The notes: generated from the sequence alone by a model not told the origin. A DNA stretch of 64,000 nt from Pacificimonas sp963710205 (GCA_963710205.1 CAVPZG010000004.1:478561-542560), one strand, 5' to 3'. Positions 6,874-17,420 are shown, counted from the stretch's first letter. Translations and numbers: made by a program.

Positions 6874-8570
6874 GTCCGGCTGCGCTTCGCACGCTGCGCA
6901 TCCAGCTGGCCGGAAAACGGCAGGCGCAGTTGCGACGCGCGCGGCAGCGCATGGTCATGGGGATGGCAGTCTTTGGCTGCCTGACACTGCTGACCGGCGT
7001 GCGCCTGTTCGAACTGGCGCTGATCGATCCGTCGGACGGCCGGCAGACAGCGCAGCGGTGGGAAGGCGCGAAACCCCGCGCCGCCATCGTCGATCGCAAC
7101 GGCAGCGACTTGGCGCGCAGTTTTCAGGCGTTTTACCTGGCGGTCAAACCACGTGAGCTTGTTGGCGACCCTGGCGAACTATCCGAACAGATCGCCGCAA
7201 TCCTGGGTGAGCGCGACCCTGCGAAGATCAGGGGCGACCTGACATCGAACGCACGCTGGCGCTATATCCAGCGGCGCGTACAGCCGGAGGATGCCGTGGC
7301 GCTGAAGGCGCTTGGCGAGCCCGGCCTTGAGATCGGCCGGGAATGGGAGCGGGTCTATCCCAATCGCACACTGGCGGCACATATCGTCGGATACACCAAT
7401 ATCGACGGTGTGGGACAGGCGGGCCTGGAGCAGCAGCTGCAAACGCGGCTGTCGGATCCGGAGCTTTCTGACAAGCCCGTCGCGCTGAGCATCGACACGC
7501 GCGTGCAACATGCCCTGGTGCAGTCCCTGCAGGCGCAGATGGAGAGGCACAGCGCCATCGGCGGCGGCGGCATTGTCATGGATGTGCACACGGGCGAGCT
7601 GATCGCAATGACGTCGCAGCCCGTCTTCGATCCGAATGCGGCGGGCCGTGACAGCCTGGACAGCCGCTTCAACCGCGCCACCTACGGCGTTTACGAACTG
7701 GGCTCGACCGTGAAGGCGCTGACCATCGCCATGGCGATCGACAACGGCACGGTGACATCGATGGCGCAGGGATATGACGCGTCCGCTCCGCTGAAATACG
7801 GACGCTTTCGCATTCGGGATTTCCACGGCAAGAACCGCTGGCTGAGCGTGCCCGAGATCTTCATGTACTCATCGAACATCGGCACGGCGAAAATGGCGCT
7901 GGAAATGGGCACGCCAGTGCAGAAGAAGTATCTGCGCGAACTCGGCATGCTCGACAAGGTGCCGCTTGAACTCGCCGAGCGCGGATATCCGCTCTATCCT
8001 GACGTCTGGGGGGACATATCGACCGTGACGATCAGCTATGGTCACGGACTTTCCGTGTCACCGCTGCATCTGGCGGCGGCCTATGCAGCGCTGGTGAACG
8101 GCGGCATCTATCATGATCCAACGCTGATGAAGCTGGACCCTGACGAAAAGCCGAAGGGCCGGCGCGTGTTCAAGGAAGAGACGTCACGGCAGATGAACGC
8201 CCTGCTGCGGCTGGTCGTCAAGGAAGGTACGGGCGGCAAGGCGGAAGCCAAGGGCTACCGCGTTGGCGGCAAGACGGGAACGGCGGACAAGCCGCAAAAT
8301 GGCGGCTATAACCGCAAGGCGCTGGTGACGACGTTCGCCGCCGCCTTTCCCATGGACGATCCGCAATATGTCGTCATCGCCATGCTGGACGAGCCGAAGG
8401 GCATCAAGGAAACCTATGGCTATGCGACGGCGGGATGGACCGCCGCGCCGGTCGTAAGCGATGTCGTCGGCCGCATTGCGCCGATCCTGGGTGTGGATCC
8501 CAGCGATACGAAGGACATCGACCTTGCGCCGCTGCTTGCCAACGTGCGCGGCAAGGGCGGGGCGGGCTGA
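6870..8570 (+). CDS. ftsI: Peptidoglycan D,D-transpeptidase FtsI (PBP3)
   Basis: FtsI is the septal transpeptidase that crosslinks new peptidoglycan with FtsW. The 566-residue protein has one N-terminal membrane span (about 28-50), a dimerisation domain, and the transpeptidase domain with all three active motifs: catalytic Ser279 in STVK, the SSN triad at 334-336 and KTG at 468-470. The start is GTG at 6870, overlapping the ftsL stop (GTGA). The length is normal for alphaproteobacteria. Confidence 0.96.
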   Translation: MSPAALRTLRIQLAGKRQAQLRRARQRMVMGMAVFGCLTLLTGVRLFELALIDPSDGRQTAQRWEGAKPRAAIVDRNGSDLARSFQAFYLAVKPRELVGDPGELSEQIAAILGERDPAKIRGDLTSNARWRYIQRRVQPEDAVALKALGEPGLEIGREWERVYPNRTLAAHIVGYTNIDGVGQAGLEQQLQTRLSDPELSDKPVALSIDTRVQHALVQSLQAQMERHSAIGGGGIVMDVHTGELIAMTSQPVFDPNAAGRDSLDSRFNRATYGVYELGSTVKALTIAMAIDNGTVTSMAQGYDASAPLKYGRFRIRDFHGKNRWLSVPEIFMYSSNIGTAKMALEMGTPVQKKYLRELGMLDKVPLELAERGYPLYPDVWGDISTVTISYGHGLSVSPLHLAAAYAALVNGGIYHDPTLMKLDPDEKPKGRRVFKEETSRQMNALLRLVVKEGTGGKAEAKGYRVGGKTGTADKPQNGGYNRKALVTTFAAAFPMDDPQYVVIAMLDEPKGIKETYGYATAGWTAAPVVSDVVGRIAPILGVDPSDTKDIDLAPLLANVRGKGGAG

Positions 8571-9985
8571 TGCGGCTGGGGGCACTGACCGGAACCAGTG
8601 ACGATGCGCGCGTAACGGGCTTTTCCATCGACAATCGCAAGGTGGCGAAGGGCGCTGTCTTCGGGGCCTTCCAGGGCGCGCGCTTCAATGGTGAGGATTT
8701 CATCGCCGATGCCATCGCCAAGGGCGCGGTCGCCATCGTCGCGCGCCCGGAAGCTGCGGTCAGCGGCGCCGTCCATATCGCCGCGGAGGAGCCGCGCCGG
8801 CGTTTCGCGGAACTGGCGGCGCGCTTCTACGGCCCCTATCCTGAAACGACCGTGGCGATCACGGGAACGAACGGCAAGACGTCGACGGCGGAACTGACGC
8901 GGCAGCTCTGGCGCTTTGCCGGACATCCAGCAGCCAGTATCGGCACGCTGGGCGTGACAACGGAGCATGGGCAGGTCTCGACAGGCCTGACGACGCCCGA
9001 CATCGTGACATTCCTGTCCAACATGGCCGGGCTGGAGCGCGAGGGCATCACGCATGCCAGCTTTGAAGCGTCAAGCCACGGGCTGGCGCAGTACCGGACC
9101 GAGGGCCTGCCCGTGCGCGCGGCCGCGTTCACGAACCTGAGCCGCGATCACCTGGACTATCATGGCACGATGGAGGCCTATCTGGCTGCGAAGATGCGGC
9201 TGTTCACCGAAGTTGTCGATGAGGACGGCGCGGTCGTCGTGTGGGCGGACGATTCCGTGTCCGCCGACGTAATCGCGGCCGTTCGGGCGCGGGGTGTGCG
9301 ACTTCTGACGGTTGGACGCGGCGGCGCGACCTTGCGGCTGGTCAAGCAGACGCCGACGCATCTTGGCCAAACTCTGGAGGTCGAGGCGGAGGACGCCCTG
9401 CATATCGTGAAGCTGCCGCTGATTGGTGCCTATCAGGCGGCGAACGCGCTGGTTGCGGCGGGACTGGTGATCGCAACGGGCGGAGACGTGAAGGTGACGC
9501 TTGGCAATCTGCAGCGCATGGTTCCCGTGCGCGGACGGCTTGAGCGCGTGGCCCTGTCGAAAAGAGGTGCCCCAATCTATGTCGATTATGCCCATACGCC
9601 CGATGCCATCGCGGCTGCGTGCGATGCGCTTCGTCCGCATACGAAGGCTCAGTTGCACCTGGTCTTCGGCGCCGGCGGCGACCGCGACCAGGGGAAGCGC
9701 GGGCCGATGGGTGCCATCGCCTCGGAAAAGGCGGACGCGCTTTATGTCACGGACGATAATCCCCGCAGTGAAGATCCGGCGCCGATACGCGCCGCCATCC
9801 TGGCCGAAGCGAAAGGCGCTCAGGAGATTGGTGATCGGCGTGAGGCCATTCGCGCCGCCATCGAAGCGGCGGGGCCGGACGATGTTGTGCTGATCGCCGG
9901 CAAAGGGCACGAGCAGGGGCAGATTGTCGGTGAGAACGTGCTGCCCTTTGACGATGTCGCGGTCGCGCGTGAGGTTGCGGCGTGA
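8570..9985 (+). CDS. murE: UDP-MurNAc-tripeptide synthetase MurE
   Basis: MurE adds the third amino acid to UDP-MurNAc-L-Ala-D-Glu in the cytoplasm, using ATP. The 471-residue protein has the ATP loop TGTNGKTS near residue 98, SSHGLAQYR in the central domain, YVDYAHTPDA in the C-terminal part, and DNPR at 396-399. The DNPR motif is known to select meso-diaminopimelate, so the peptidoglycan is of DAP type. ATG 8570 overlaps the ftsI stop by one base (TGATG). An in-frame start at 8435 lies inside ftsI and is rejected. Confidence 0.96.
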   Translation: MRLGALTGTSDDARVTGFSIDNRKVAKGAVFGAFQGARFNGEDFIADAIAKGAVAIVARPEAAVSGAVHIAAEEPRRRFAELAARFYGPYPETTVAITGTNGKTSTAELTRQLWRFAGHPAASIGTLGVTTEHGQVSTGLTTPDIVTFLSNMAGLEREGITHASFEASSHGLAQYRTEGLPVRAAAFTNLSRDHLDYHGTMEAYLAAKMRLFTEVVDEDGAVVVWADDSVSADVIAAVRARGVRLLTVGRGGATLRLVKQTPTHLGQTLEVEAEDALHIVKLPLIGAYQAANALVAAGLVIATGGDVKVTLGNLQRMVPVRGRLERVALSKRGAPIYVDYAHTPDAIAAACDALRPHTKAQLHLVFGAGGDRDQGKRGPMGAIASEKADALYVTDDNPRSEDPAPIRAAILAEAKGAQEIGDRREAIRAAIEAAGPDDVVLIAGKGHEQGQIVGENVLPFDDVAVAREVAA

Positions 9986-11346
9986 GTGCGCTCTGGACAG
10001 CAGATGAGATTGCCGCCGCCGTCGGCGGCGTCAAGCGCGGCGACTTTACCGCCGACGCCGTGACGTTCGACAGCCGCGAAGTCATTGGCGGCGAACTGTT
10101 TGTGGCGATGAAGGGCGAGGCGACGGACGGGCACAGGTTTATCGAGGCCGCGATGCAGCGCGGTGCGGCGGGCTGCCTGGTGTCGGAACCCGTGACAGCG
10201 CCGCACGTGCTGGTGGATGACGGGCTGCGGGCACTTGAAGCGCTTGCGGTCGCGGCGCGGCGCCGAACGGACGCGGCCATCATCGGCGTCACGGGCAGCG
10301 TCGGGAAAACAGGCGTCAAGGAAGCGCTGCGACTGGCCCTGTCTGAAATCGAGCCGGAAGCGACGCATGCGTCGGTCAAAAGCTATAATAACCACACGGG
10401 TGTGCCGCTGAGCCTGGCGCGGATGCCGCGCGATTCCCGCTTCGGCGTGTTCGAGATGGGTATGAACCACGCGGGCGAACTGTCGGCGCTGACGCGCATG
10501 GTGCGGCCCCATGTGGCGGTCATAACGGCGATTGCGTCCGCCCACCGGGAATTTTTCGACAGCGAAGAAGGAATTGCCGACGCCAAGGGCGAAATCTTCG
10601 AAGGGCTGGAGCCTGACGGTGTCGCCATCCTGCCCTTTGACAGCCGGCATTACCGGCGGCTGCGGGCAAAGGCCGAGATACATGCGGCGAGTATCATGAC
10701 CTTTGGCCTGAAGCCGGGAGCGGACGTGCGCGTGATGCGCTCGGCGGATGTGGGTGACGGAACGGTCATCATCGCCGATGTCATGGGCGAGCATGTCGGT
10801 TTCACGCTGCGGCAGCCGGGCCTCCACTGGCAGGCCAATGCCATGGCCGTCCTGGCGGCCGTCAAGGCGGCGAGGGGCGATCTGGCGGCGGCGGCGCTGG
10901 GCATCGCGCAGATGCGCGGCCAGCCCGGGCGCGGCGCGCAGCACGTGGTGGACTGGCAGGGCGGCAAGGTCCGCGTGCTGGACGAAAGCTATAATGCCAA
11001 CGATGCCTCGATGCGCGCAAGTCTTGCGGTGCTCAGGGACGCACCCACCGAAGGCCGGCGGATTGCCATATTGGGCGCGATTGGAGAGCTTGGCGACGAA
11101 TCCCGCGCCATTCATGCGGGACTGGCCGATGCGGTCCTCGATTCCGGTGCCGATCCCGTCCTGCTGATCGGTGAGCCGATGCGGCCACTTGCCGAGGCGA
11201 CGGGGGCAACGCTAATTGCCGATGCCGGCGGCGCAGAAGACTGGTTGCATGGCACGCTGAAGGCTGGTGATACGGTTCTGGTCAAAGGGTCGAACTATCA
11301 TGGATTGTCCCGGCTGATCTCCGCAATCACAGAAAGCGCTTCCTGA
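9982..11346 (+). CDS. murF: UDP-MurNAc-pentapeptide synthetase MurF
   Basis: MurF joins D-Ala-D-Ala to the UDP-MurNAc tripeptide, the last cytoplasmic step before MraY. The 454-residue protein shows the N-terminal domain with FDSREV, the ATP loop VTGSVGKTGVK, KSYNNHTGVPLSLAR, FEMGMNHAGEL, and the C-terminal DESYNANDASMRAS segment, all usual in MurF. The start is GTG at 9982, overlapping the murE stop (GTGA). The stop overlaps the mraY start (TGATG). Confidence 0.96.
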   Translation: MSALWTADEIAAAVGGVKRGDFTADAVTFDSREVIGGELFVAMKGEATDGHRFIEAAMQRGAAGCLVSEPVTAPHVLVDDGLRALEALAVAARRRTDAAIIGVTGSVGKTGVKEALRLALSEIEPEATHASVKSYNNHTGVPLSLARMPRDSRFGVFEMGMNHAGELSALTRMVRPHVAVITAIASAHREFFDSEEGIADAKGEIFEGLEPDGVAILPFDSRHYRRLRAKAEIHAASIMTFGLKPGADVRVMRSADVGDGTVIIADVMGEHVGFTLRQPGLHWQANAMAVLAAVKAARGDLAAAALGIAQMRGQPGRGAQHVVDWQGGKVRVLDESYNANDASMRASLAVLRDAPTEGRRIAILGAIGELGDESRAIHAGLADAVLDSGADPVLLIGEPMRPLAEATGATLIADAGGAEDWLHGTLKAGDTVLVKGSNYHGLSRLISAITESAS

Positions 11347-12416
11347 TGTTCTACCATATTGCGGATGCCTTTCAGTTCGAGGGTGTCTGGAACCTGTTCC
11401 GCTACATCACCTTCCGGTCCGGCGCGGCCGTGATGACGGCGCTTGCCATCGGTCTGATCATCGGACCGCGCATGATCGCCTGGCTGGCGTCGAAACAGGG
11501 AAAGGGGCAGCCGATCCGCGAGGATGGCCCCGCTTCCCACCTGATCACCAAGCGCGGCACGCCGACGATGGGCGGCCTGATGATCCTGATCGCGCTGACG
11601 GTGTCGACGCTGTTGTGGGCGCGGTTCGACAGCCTGTTCGTCTGGACGTGCCTGTTTGTCACGCTGGGCTTCGCGCTGATCGGGTTTTCCGACGATTACA
11701 GCAAGGTATCGAAGGGCAACCACAAAGGCGTGTCCGGGAGAGTGCGCCTGCTGCTGGAGTTCATCGTCGCCGGTGCGGCCTGCTGGATGATCGCCGACAA
11801 GACGGACACGACGCTTTACCTGCCCTTTTTCTCCTTCGGCCTGGAGATGGGCCCATTCTACATCTTGTTCGCCGCCTTCATCGTGACGGGATTCGGCAAT
11901 GCCGTGAACCTAACCGACGGGCTGGACGGGCTGGCGACGATGCCGGTCATCATCGCCGTCCTGACCTTCGCACTGATCGCCTATCTGGTCGGGAACGCCC
12001 GGTTTTCGGATTATCTCGGCATACTTTACGTCGAGGATGCGGGCGAACTGGTGGTGTTCTGCATGGCTATCATCGGCGCCTGTCTGGCGTTTTTGTGGTA
12101 TAACGCGCCGCCCGCGGCAGTCTTCATGGGCGACACGGGCTCGCTGGCACTGGGGGGAGCGCTTGGTTCGGTCGCGGTTGTCACCAATCACGAGCTGGTG
12201 CTGGTGCTGGTCGGCGGCCTGTTCGTCCTGGAAACCGTCAGCGTCATCGTGCAGGTGGCAAGCTTCAAGCTGACCGGCAAGCGCGTCTTTCGCATGGCCC
12301 CCATCCATCACCATTTCGAGCATATGGGCTGGGCGGAATCGACCGTCGTCATCCGCTTCTGGATCGTATCTATCGTGCTGGCGCTGGCAGGCCTTGCCAC
12401 GCTGAAGCTGCGGTGA
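11346..12416 (+). CDS. mraY: Phospho-MurNAc-pentapeptide transferase MraY
   Basis: MraY moves phospho-MurNAc-pentapeptide onto undecaprenyl phosphate to form lipid I in the inner membrane. The 356-residue protein is very hydrophobic, with about ten membrane spans. It has the cytoplasmic motifs KRGTPTMGGL, GFSDDYSKV, NAVNLTDGLDGLA, FMGDTGSLALGG and the C-terminal IHHHFEHMGWAE, which carry the Mg and substrate residues. All of these are intact. It overlaps murF and murD by one to four bases. Confidence 0.97.
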   Translation: MFYHIADAFQFEGVWNLFRYITFRSGAAVMTALAIGLIIGPRMIAWLASKQGKGQPIREDGPASHLITKRGTPTMGGLMILIALTVSTLLWARFDSLFVWTCLFVTLGFALIGFSDDYSKVSKGNHKGVSGRVRLLLEFIVAGAACWMIADKTDTTLYLPFFSFGLEMGPFYILFAAFIVTGFGNAVNLTDGLDGLATMPVIIAVLTFALIAYLVGNARFSDYLGILYVEDAGELVVFCMAIIGACLAFLWYNAPPAAVFMGDTGSLALGGALGSVAVVTNHELVLVLVGGLFVLETVSVIVQVASFKLTGKRVFRMAPIHHHFEHMGWAESTVVIRFWIVSIVLALAGLATLKLR

Positions 12417-13700
12417 TCACGGCTCCCGTCTTCAAGGGTAGGGCCTATCACGTACTGGGCCTTGCGCGGAGCGGCATGAGCGTCGTCACCGCGCTGGTCG
12501 CATCCGGTGCGAATGTTGTCGCCTGGGATGACAAGGAGGAGGCGCGGGCCGCGCTGCCTGCCAGTGTCTCCCGCCATCGATCCGATGGAGGCCGACCTTG
12601 GCGCGTTCGATGCGCTCGTGGTGTCCCCCGGCGTGCCCCTCAATGCCCATCCGCTGGCAAAGCGCGCGGCGGCGGCGGGGACGCCTGTCATCGGGGATAT
12701 CGAACTGTTCGCGCAGGCCCGCGCCAGCCTGCCGCCGCACAGGGTTGTCGGCATTACCGGCACGAACGGCAAATCGACGACGACGGCGCTGATCCATCAT
12801 GTCCTGAAAGAAGCAGGCGTCCGGACGACGATGGGCGGCAATATCGGCCTGCCGATCCTGTCGCAGGATCCTCTGCCGGAAGGCGGTGTCTATGTGCTGG
12901 AGCTGTCGAGTTACCAGATCGACCTGACAAGAAGTCTCGCCTGCGATATCGCGCTGCTTCTTAATATCTCGCCGGATCATCTGGACCGCTATGATGGCAG
13001 CGTCGATAAATATGCAGCGTCAAAGGCGCGCCTGTTCGAGATGCAGACTACCCGTCAGATTGCCGTCTTCGGTAGCACCGATCCCCACACGGCGCGGGTT
13101 GCGGAGCGGCATGAGGCGCGCAGCGCCGCGGTCACAGACGATCTTCTTGGGGGGCAGTCAGACTGGCCCGCCCTTTCCGGGCCGCACAATCGTGCCAATT
13201 CGGCAGCGGCGATCGCCGCCCTGAGGGCGCTGGATGTCAGTGACGCGGATATCGTCTCCGGATTCCAGACTTTTTCCGGCCTGCCGCACCGCATGGAACG
13301 GCTCGGCACGCGCCGCGGCATCGCCTATATAAACGATTCCAAGGCAACGAATGCCGAAAGCGCAGCGCCTGCGCTCGCGGCGTTCGAGCGCGTGCACTGG
13401 ATCGCGGGCGGCCTGGCTAAGGGCGCGGAGCTGGATGCCTGTGAACCCTATTTTGGTCATGTCGCGGCGGTTTACCTGATTGGCGACGCCGCGCCTGTCT
13501 TCGCTGATGTGCTGGAGGGTAAGGTGCCGCTGATCGTGCAGTCGGGTACGCTGGAAAATGCCGTTGAAGCGGCCGCGGCGCGGGCGGGGGAGGGCGACAC
13601 CGTCCTTTTGTCCCCCGCCTGCGCGTCCTTCGACCAGTTTCGGGATTTCGAGGATCGCGGCGCGCAGTTCCGGGCGCTGGTCGAGGGATTGCCCGCATGA
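12413..13700 (+). CDS. murD: UDP-MurNAc-L-alanine:D-glutamate ligase MurD, frameshifted
   Basis: MurD adds D-Glu to UDP-MurNAc-L-Ala. The first 50 residues or so (GTG start, then YHVLGLARSGMS and VVAWDD) are in one frame. From IDPMEADLGAFDALVVSPGVP to the end the next frame is used, with the ATP loop GITGTNGKST, LELSSYQID, NISPDHLDRYDG and YINDSKATN. The change of frame falls near 12570-12572, in a CCC run; dropping one C restores a protein of 428 residues, the normal size. MurD is essential and there is no second copy here, so a sequence error is far more likely than a true loss. It overlaps mraY (GTGA) and ftsW (ATGA). Confidence 0.9.
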
Positions 13701-14863
13701 CCATGTTCGGACGCGGAGACCGCAGCATCTGGGGACGCTGGTATTCCACGATCGACCGGCCGCTTCTTGGCATGATCCTGGTCCTGATCGGCTTTGGCCT
13801 GATCGCCGTCGCCGCGGCGTCGCCCGCGGCATCGGCGCGGCTGTCAGGCGCTGATTACAAGGTGGGCGATCTGTTCTTTCTGAAACGGCAGATCATGTGG
13901 GTCATGATCGGTCTGCCGGTTCTGATCGGCACCTCCATGCTACCCAAGACATGGACGAAACGGCTGGCCATTGCGGGCACGATTGGCGGGATCGTGGCGC
14001 TGGCGCTCCTTCCCGTCATGGGCGTCGAGCGCAACGGTGCGGTTCGCTGGCTTGAATTTGGCGGTGTCGGATTTCAGCCATCCGAATTTCTGAAGCCGAT
14101 GTTTGTCGTAACAAGCGCCTGGATACTGGCACTGAGGTTCGACGATCCCGATGTCCCCGCAATCCCCGCGTCGGGACTGCTGTTCGCGCTGATTGCCGGG
14201 CTGCTCGTCATTCAGCCCGATTACGGCCAGACGGTGCTGATCGCGGCCATCTGGCTGGCGCAGGCGTTCGTCGCGGGGCTGAGCATGTTCGTCGTCGGCG
14301 CGATTGCGGGCGTCTGCCTGATCGGCCTGGCCGTCGCCTATCTGTTCGTACCGCACGTCACCAGCCGCATCGACCGGTTCTTTACCGGCGAGGGTGACAA
14401 TTATCAGGTAGAGAAGGCGCTCGACGCGCTGCGTTCAGGCGGGCTGTTCGGAACGGGACCGGGTGAGGGGCAGGCGAAGTTCAGCCTGCCGGAACCGCAC
14501 ACGGATTATATCTTTGCCGTCATTGGGGAGGAATTCGGCGTCATCGCCTGCATGGCCATCGCCGTGCTGTTCCTGGCGATCGTCGTGCGGGTCGTCGTGC
14601 AGCTGTTCGACGAGGATGACCCCTTCGTCACGCTCGCAGCGTCGGGCCTTGTCTGCCAGCTGGCGCTGCAGGCCTATATCAACATGGCGGTCTCGATGAA
14701 CCTGCTTCCGTCCAAGGGCATGACGCTGCCCTTTGTCAGTCATGGCGGATCAAGCTTTATCGCGCTGGCCCTGGGAACGGGGATGCTGCTGTCGCTGACG
14801 CGGCGGAACCGGTTCATGCGGGCAGGGCTTGGCCAGCCGCTCGCGAAGGCGCAGGCGGCATGA
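13697..14863 (+). CDS. ftsW: Septal peptidoglycan glycosyltransferase FtsW
   Basis: FtsW is the SEDS-family polymerase that extends septal glycan strands from lipid II together with FtsI. The 388-residue protein has about ten membrane helices and the family segments GAVRWLEFGGVGFQPSEFLK, QPDYGQ, the large periplasmic loop with EGDNYQVEKALDALRSGGLFGTG, PEPHTDYIFAVIGEEFG, and GMTLPFVSHGGSS. The Asp in the periplasmic loop region needed for catalysis in SEDS proteins is consistent with this layout. It overlaps murD and murG by ATGA junctions. Confidence 0.96.
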   Translation: MTMFGRGDRSIWGRWYSTIDRPLLGMILVLIGFGLIAVAAASPAASARLSGADYKVGDLFFLKRQIMWVMIGLPVLIGTSMLPKTWTKRLAIAGTIGGIVALALLPVMGVERNGAVRWLEFGGVGFQPSEFLKPMFVVTSAWILALRFDDPDVPAIPASGLLFALIAGLLVIQPDYGQTVLIAAIWLAQAFVAGLSMFVVGAIAGVCLIGLAVAYLFVPHVTSRIDRFFTGEGDNYQVEKALDALRSGGLFGTGPGEGQAKFSLPEPHTDYIFAVIGEEFGVIACMAIAVLFLAIVVRVVVQLFDEDDPFVTLAASGLVCQLALQAYINMAVSMNLLPSKGMTLPFVSHGGSSFIALALGTGMLLSLTRRNRFMRAGLGQPLAKAQAA

Positions 14864-15978
14864 ACCGGCATTTCCTGATCGCTGCGGGCGGCACGGGGGG
14901 GCATATGGTTCCCGCCTACGCCGTGGCCTACGAGCTGGAGCGGCGCGGGCATAGCACCAGCCTGATCACCGACGCCCGCGGCGCGAAAATTCCGGGACTG
15001 TTCGAAGAGCATGGCCGGCATGTCATTCAGGCGGCGACCATTGGACGGAACCCGCTGAAATGGCCGGGGGCGATGTGGAAAATCGCCAAGGGCCGCGCGC
15101 AGGCGGCAGAAATCATCGCGCGGGAGAACCCCGCCGCCGTCATCGGTTTTGGCGGCTATCCCGTGCTGCCTGCCATGCTGTCGGCGGTGAAGGCCGGCGT
15201 GCCAACGCTGATCCATGAACAAAATGCCGTGCTGGGCCGGGTAAACCGCATGCTGCAGGGCCGCGTCGATGCCATTGCGACCAGCTTTGCCGATACGCGG
15301 CAGTTGACGCAGCAGGCGAAGGCCACGCTGACCGGCAACCCGGTCCGCGCCGACGTCGCGGCGCTGGCGGACACGCCCTATCCCCATTTCGACGAGATCG
15401 TGCCGTTCCGTATTCTCGTCCTCGGCGGATCGCTGGGCGCGACGGTGCTCTCGGATATCGTTCCCAAGGGGCTGGCCGCCCTGCCGACGCCGCTACGCCA
15501 GCGTCTGCAGGTGATGCAGCAGGCGCGCGAGGAGGATATCGCCGATGTCGCCGCGTCCTATCGCGCTTCAGGTATTCCGGCGGAGCTATGCACCTATATG
15601 GACGATGTGCCGGCCGCACTGGCGCGAACGCACCTGTTCATCGGGCGGGCGGGCGCGTCGACCATAGCTGAACTGACGGCGGCGGGGCGGCCCGCGATCC
15701 TGGTGCCGCTGCCCATCGCCACCGATGACCATCAGGCCGTCAACACGCTGGAGATGGCGGCGGCAGGCGGCGCGGTCATGCTGCGTCAGCCGCAATTCAC
15801 ACCGGAAGCGCTGTCAGCGCAGATCGCGGCGATGGTCGCGCAGCCCGGATCGCTGGGCAACGCGGCGGCGCGGGCAAAAGGCCTTGGCAGGCCGGATGCG
15901 GCCGCGCGCGTGGCAGACCTTGCCGAGGGCCTTGGCATGGCTAGGAAGCGCTCCCAGAGCGAAATGGAGAGCGTATGA
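14860..15978 (+). CDS. murG: Lipid II synthase MurG (UDP-GlcNAc transferase)
   Basis: MurG transfers GlcNAc onto lipid I at the inner face of the membrane to make lipid II. The 372-residue GT-B protein begins with the Gly-rich AAGGTGGHMVPA loop. It continues with GFGGYPVLPAMLSA, HEQNAVLGRVNR, the second Gly-rich loop LVLGGSLGA, and the donor-binding FIGRAGASTIAELTAAGRPAILVPLP followed by DDHQ and N. These are all family-specific. ATGA overlaps link it to ftsW and murC. Confidence 0.97.
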   Translation: MNRHFLIAAGGTGGHMVPAYAVAYELERRGHSTSLITDARGAKIPGLFEEHGRHVIQAATIGRNPLKWPGAMWKIAKGRAQAAEIIARENPAAVIGFGGYPVLPAMLSAVKAGVPTLIHEQNAVLGRVNRMLQGRVDAIATSFADTRQLTQQAKATLTGNPVRADVAALADTPYPHFDEIVPFRILVLGGSLGATVLSDIVPKGLAALPTPLRQRLQVMQQAREEDIADVAASYRASGIPAELCTYMDDVPAALARTHLFIGRAGASTIAELTAAGRPAILVPLPIATDDHQAVNTLEMAAAGGAVMLRQPQFTPEALSAQIAAMVAQPGSLGNAAARAKGLGRPDAAARVADLAEGLGMARKRSQSEMESV

Positions 15979-17420
15979 CGGACAAGTTTGAAGAGAAAAG
16001 GGGCGCGGCCCGTTTTTCAAAGGCGCTGGGGACGATTCACTTCGTCGGCATTGGCGGCATCGGCATGTCCGGCATCGCCGAAGTCATGAACAACCTTGGC
16101 TATACCGTGCAGGGCAGCGACATCGCTGAAGGTCCAAAGGTCGAGGCGCTGCGCGATCTGGGCCTTACCGTTCATATCGGGCACAAGGCGGAGAATGTGG
16201 ACGGCGTGTCGGTCGTCGTCGTCTCGACCGCGATCAAACGCGGGAACCCGGAGGTCGATGCCGCGCTGGAAAAGCGCATCCCCGTCGTCCGCCGCGCCGA
16301 AATGCTGGCCGAGCTGATGCGGCTGAAATCGAACGTCGCTGTCGCCGGCACGCATGGCAAGACCACGACAACCTCCATGGTGGCGGCGCTGCTCGATTCC
16401 GGCGGCATGGACCCGACCGTCATCAACGGCGGCATCATCAACGTCTACGGGACGAACGCGCGGCTGGGCACGTCCGACTGGATGGTCGTCGAGGCGGACG
16501 AAAGCGACGGGACGTTCCTGCGCCTGCCGCCGACGCTCGCCATCGTCACCAATATCGATCCCGAACATCTGGATCACTATGGCGATTTCGATGCCATCAA
16601 GAAGGCGTTTGTCGATTTCGTCGAGCATGTGCCCTTCTATGGCGCGGCGTTTCTCTGCATCGACGACAAGGATGTGCAGGCGATACTGCCGCAGGTGCGC
16701 GATCGGCGCGTCGTGCCCTACGGCTTCAGCGCGCAGGCTGACATTCGCGGCGACAATGTCCGGCCGGAGCCTGACGGCAACCGTTTCGACGTGGTCCTGC
16801 GCGACCGCGAGGGCGGCAAGCGGACCATCGAGAATATCTTTCTGCCGATGCCGGGGCGGCACAATGTGCAGAACGCGCTAAGCGCCATCGGCGTGGCGCT
16901 GGAACTCGGGATCACGGACGAGGCCATCCGCGAGGGCTTTGCCCGATTTGGCGGGGTCAAACGACGCTTCACGCGCGTCGGCGAAGTCGATGGCGCGATG
17001 ATCATCGATGATTATGGTCACCATCCCGTCGAGATCAAGGCCGTGCTGCAGGCGGCGCGCGAGGCCGCGAAGGGGCGCGTCATCGCCGTCTGCCAGCCGC
17101 ACCGCTATACCCGCCTGCGCGATCATTTCGATGATTTCGCAACCGCCTTCAACGACGCCGATATCGTCTATGTGACGCCCGTCTATGAAGCGGGCGAAAC
17201 CCCCATTGACGGGGTCAATTCGGAGGCGCTGGTCGCGAAGCTGAAAGAGGCGGGGCATCGCCGGGTGGAAATGGTTGCCGATGCGGAGATGCTGGCAAAG
17301 GCGCTGGCGAACGTGGTGCGCCAGGATGACCGGGTGATTTGCCTGGGCGCTGGGGACATCACAAAGTGGGCGGCGGGCCTTGCCGATACCATCCGCCTGG
17401 CGCGGGCAGGGACGATCTGA
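15975..17420 (+). CDS. murC: UDP-MurNAc:L-alanine ligase MurC
   Basis: MurC adds L-Ala to UDP-MurNAc, the first peptide step. The 481-residue protein has the N-terminal Rossmann GIGGIGMSGIAEVM motif, the ATP loop VAGTHGKTTTTSMV, EADESDGTF, NIDPEHLDHYG, and the C-terminal DDYGHHPVEIKAVL and QPHRYTRL. All are conserved MurC features. It is separated from murB by only three bases. Confidence 0.97.
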   Translation: MTDKFEEKRGAARFSKALGTIHFVGIGGIGMSGIAEVMNNLGYTVQGSDIAEGPKVEALRDLGLTVHIGHKAENVDGVSVVVVSTAIKRGNPEVDAALEKRIPVVRRAEMLAELMRLKSNVAVAGTHGKTTTTSMVAALLDSGGMDPTVINGGIINVYGTNARLGTSDWMVVEADESDGTFLRLPPTLAIVTNIDPEHLDHYGDFDAIKKAFVDFVEHVPFYGAAFLCIDDKDVQAILPQVRDRRVVPYGFSAQADIRGDNVRPEPDGNRFDVVLRDREGGKRTIENIFLPMPGRHNVQNALSAIGVALELGITDEAIREGFARFGGVKRRFTRVGEVDGAMIIDDYGHHPVEIKAVLQAAREAAKGRVIAVCQPHRYTRLRDHFDDFATAFNDADIVYVTPVYEAGETPIDGVNSEALVAKLKEAGHRRVEMVADAEMLAKALANVVRQDDRVICLGAGDITKWAAGLADTIRLARAGTI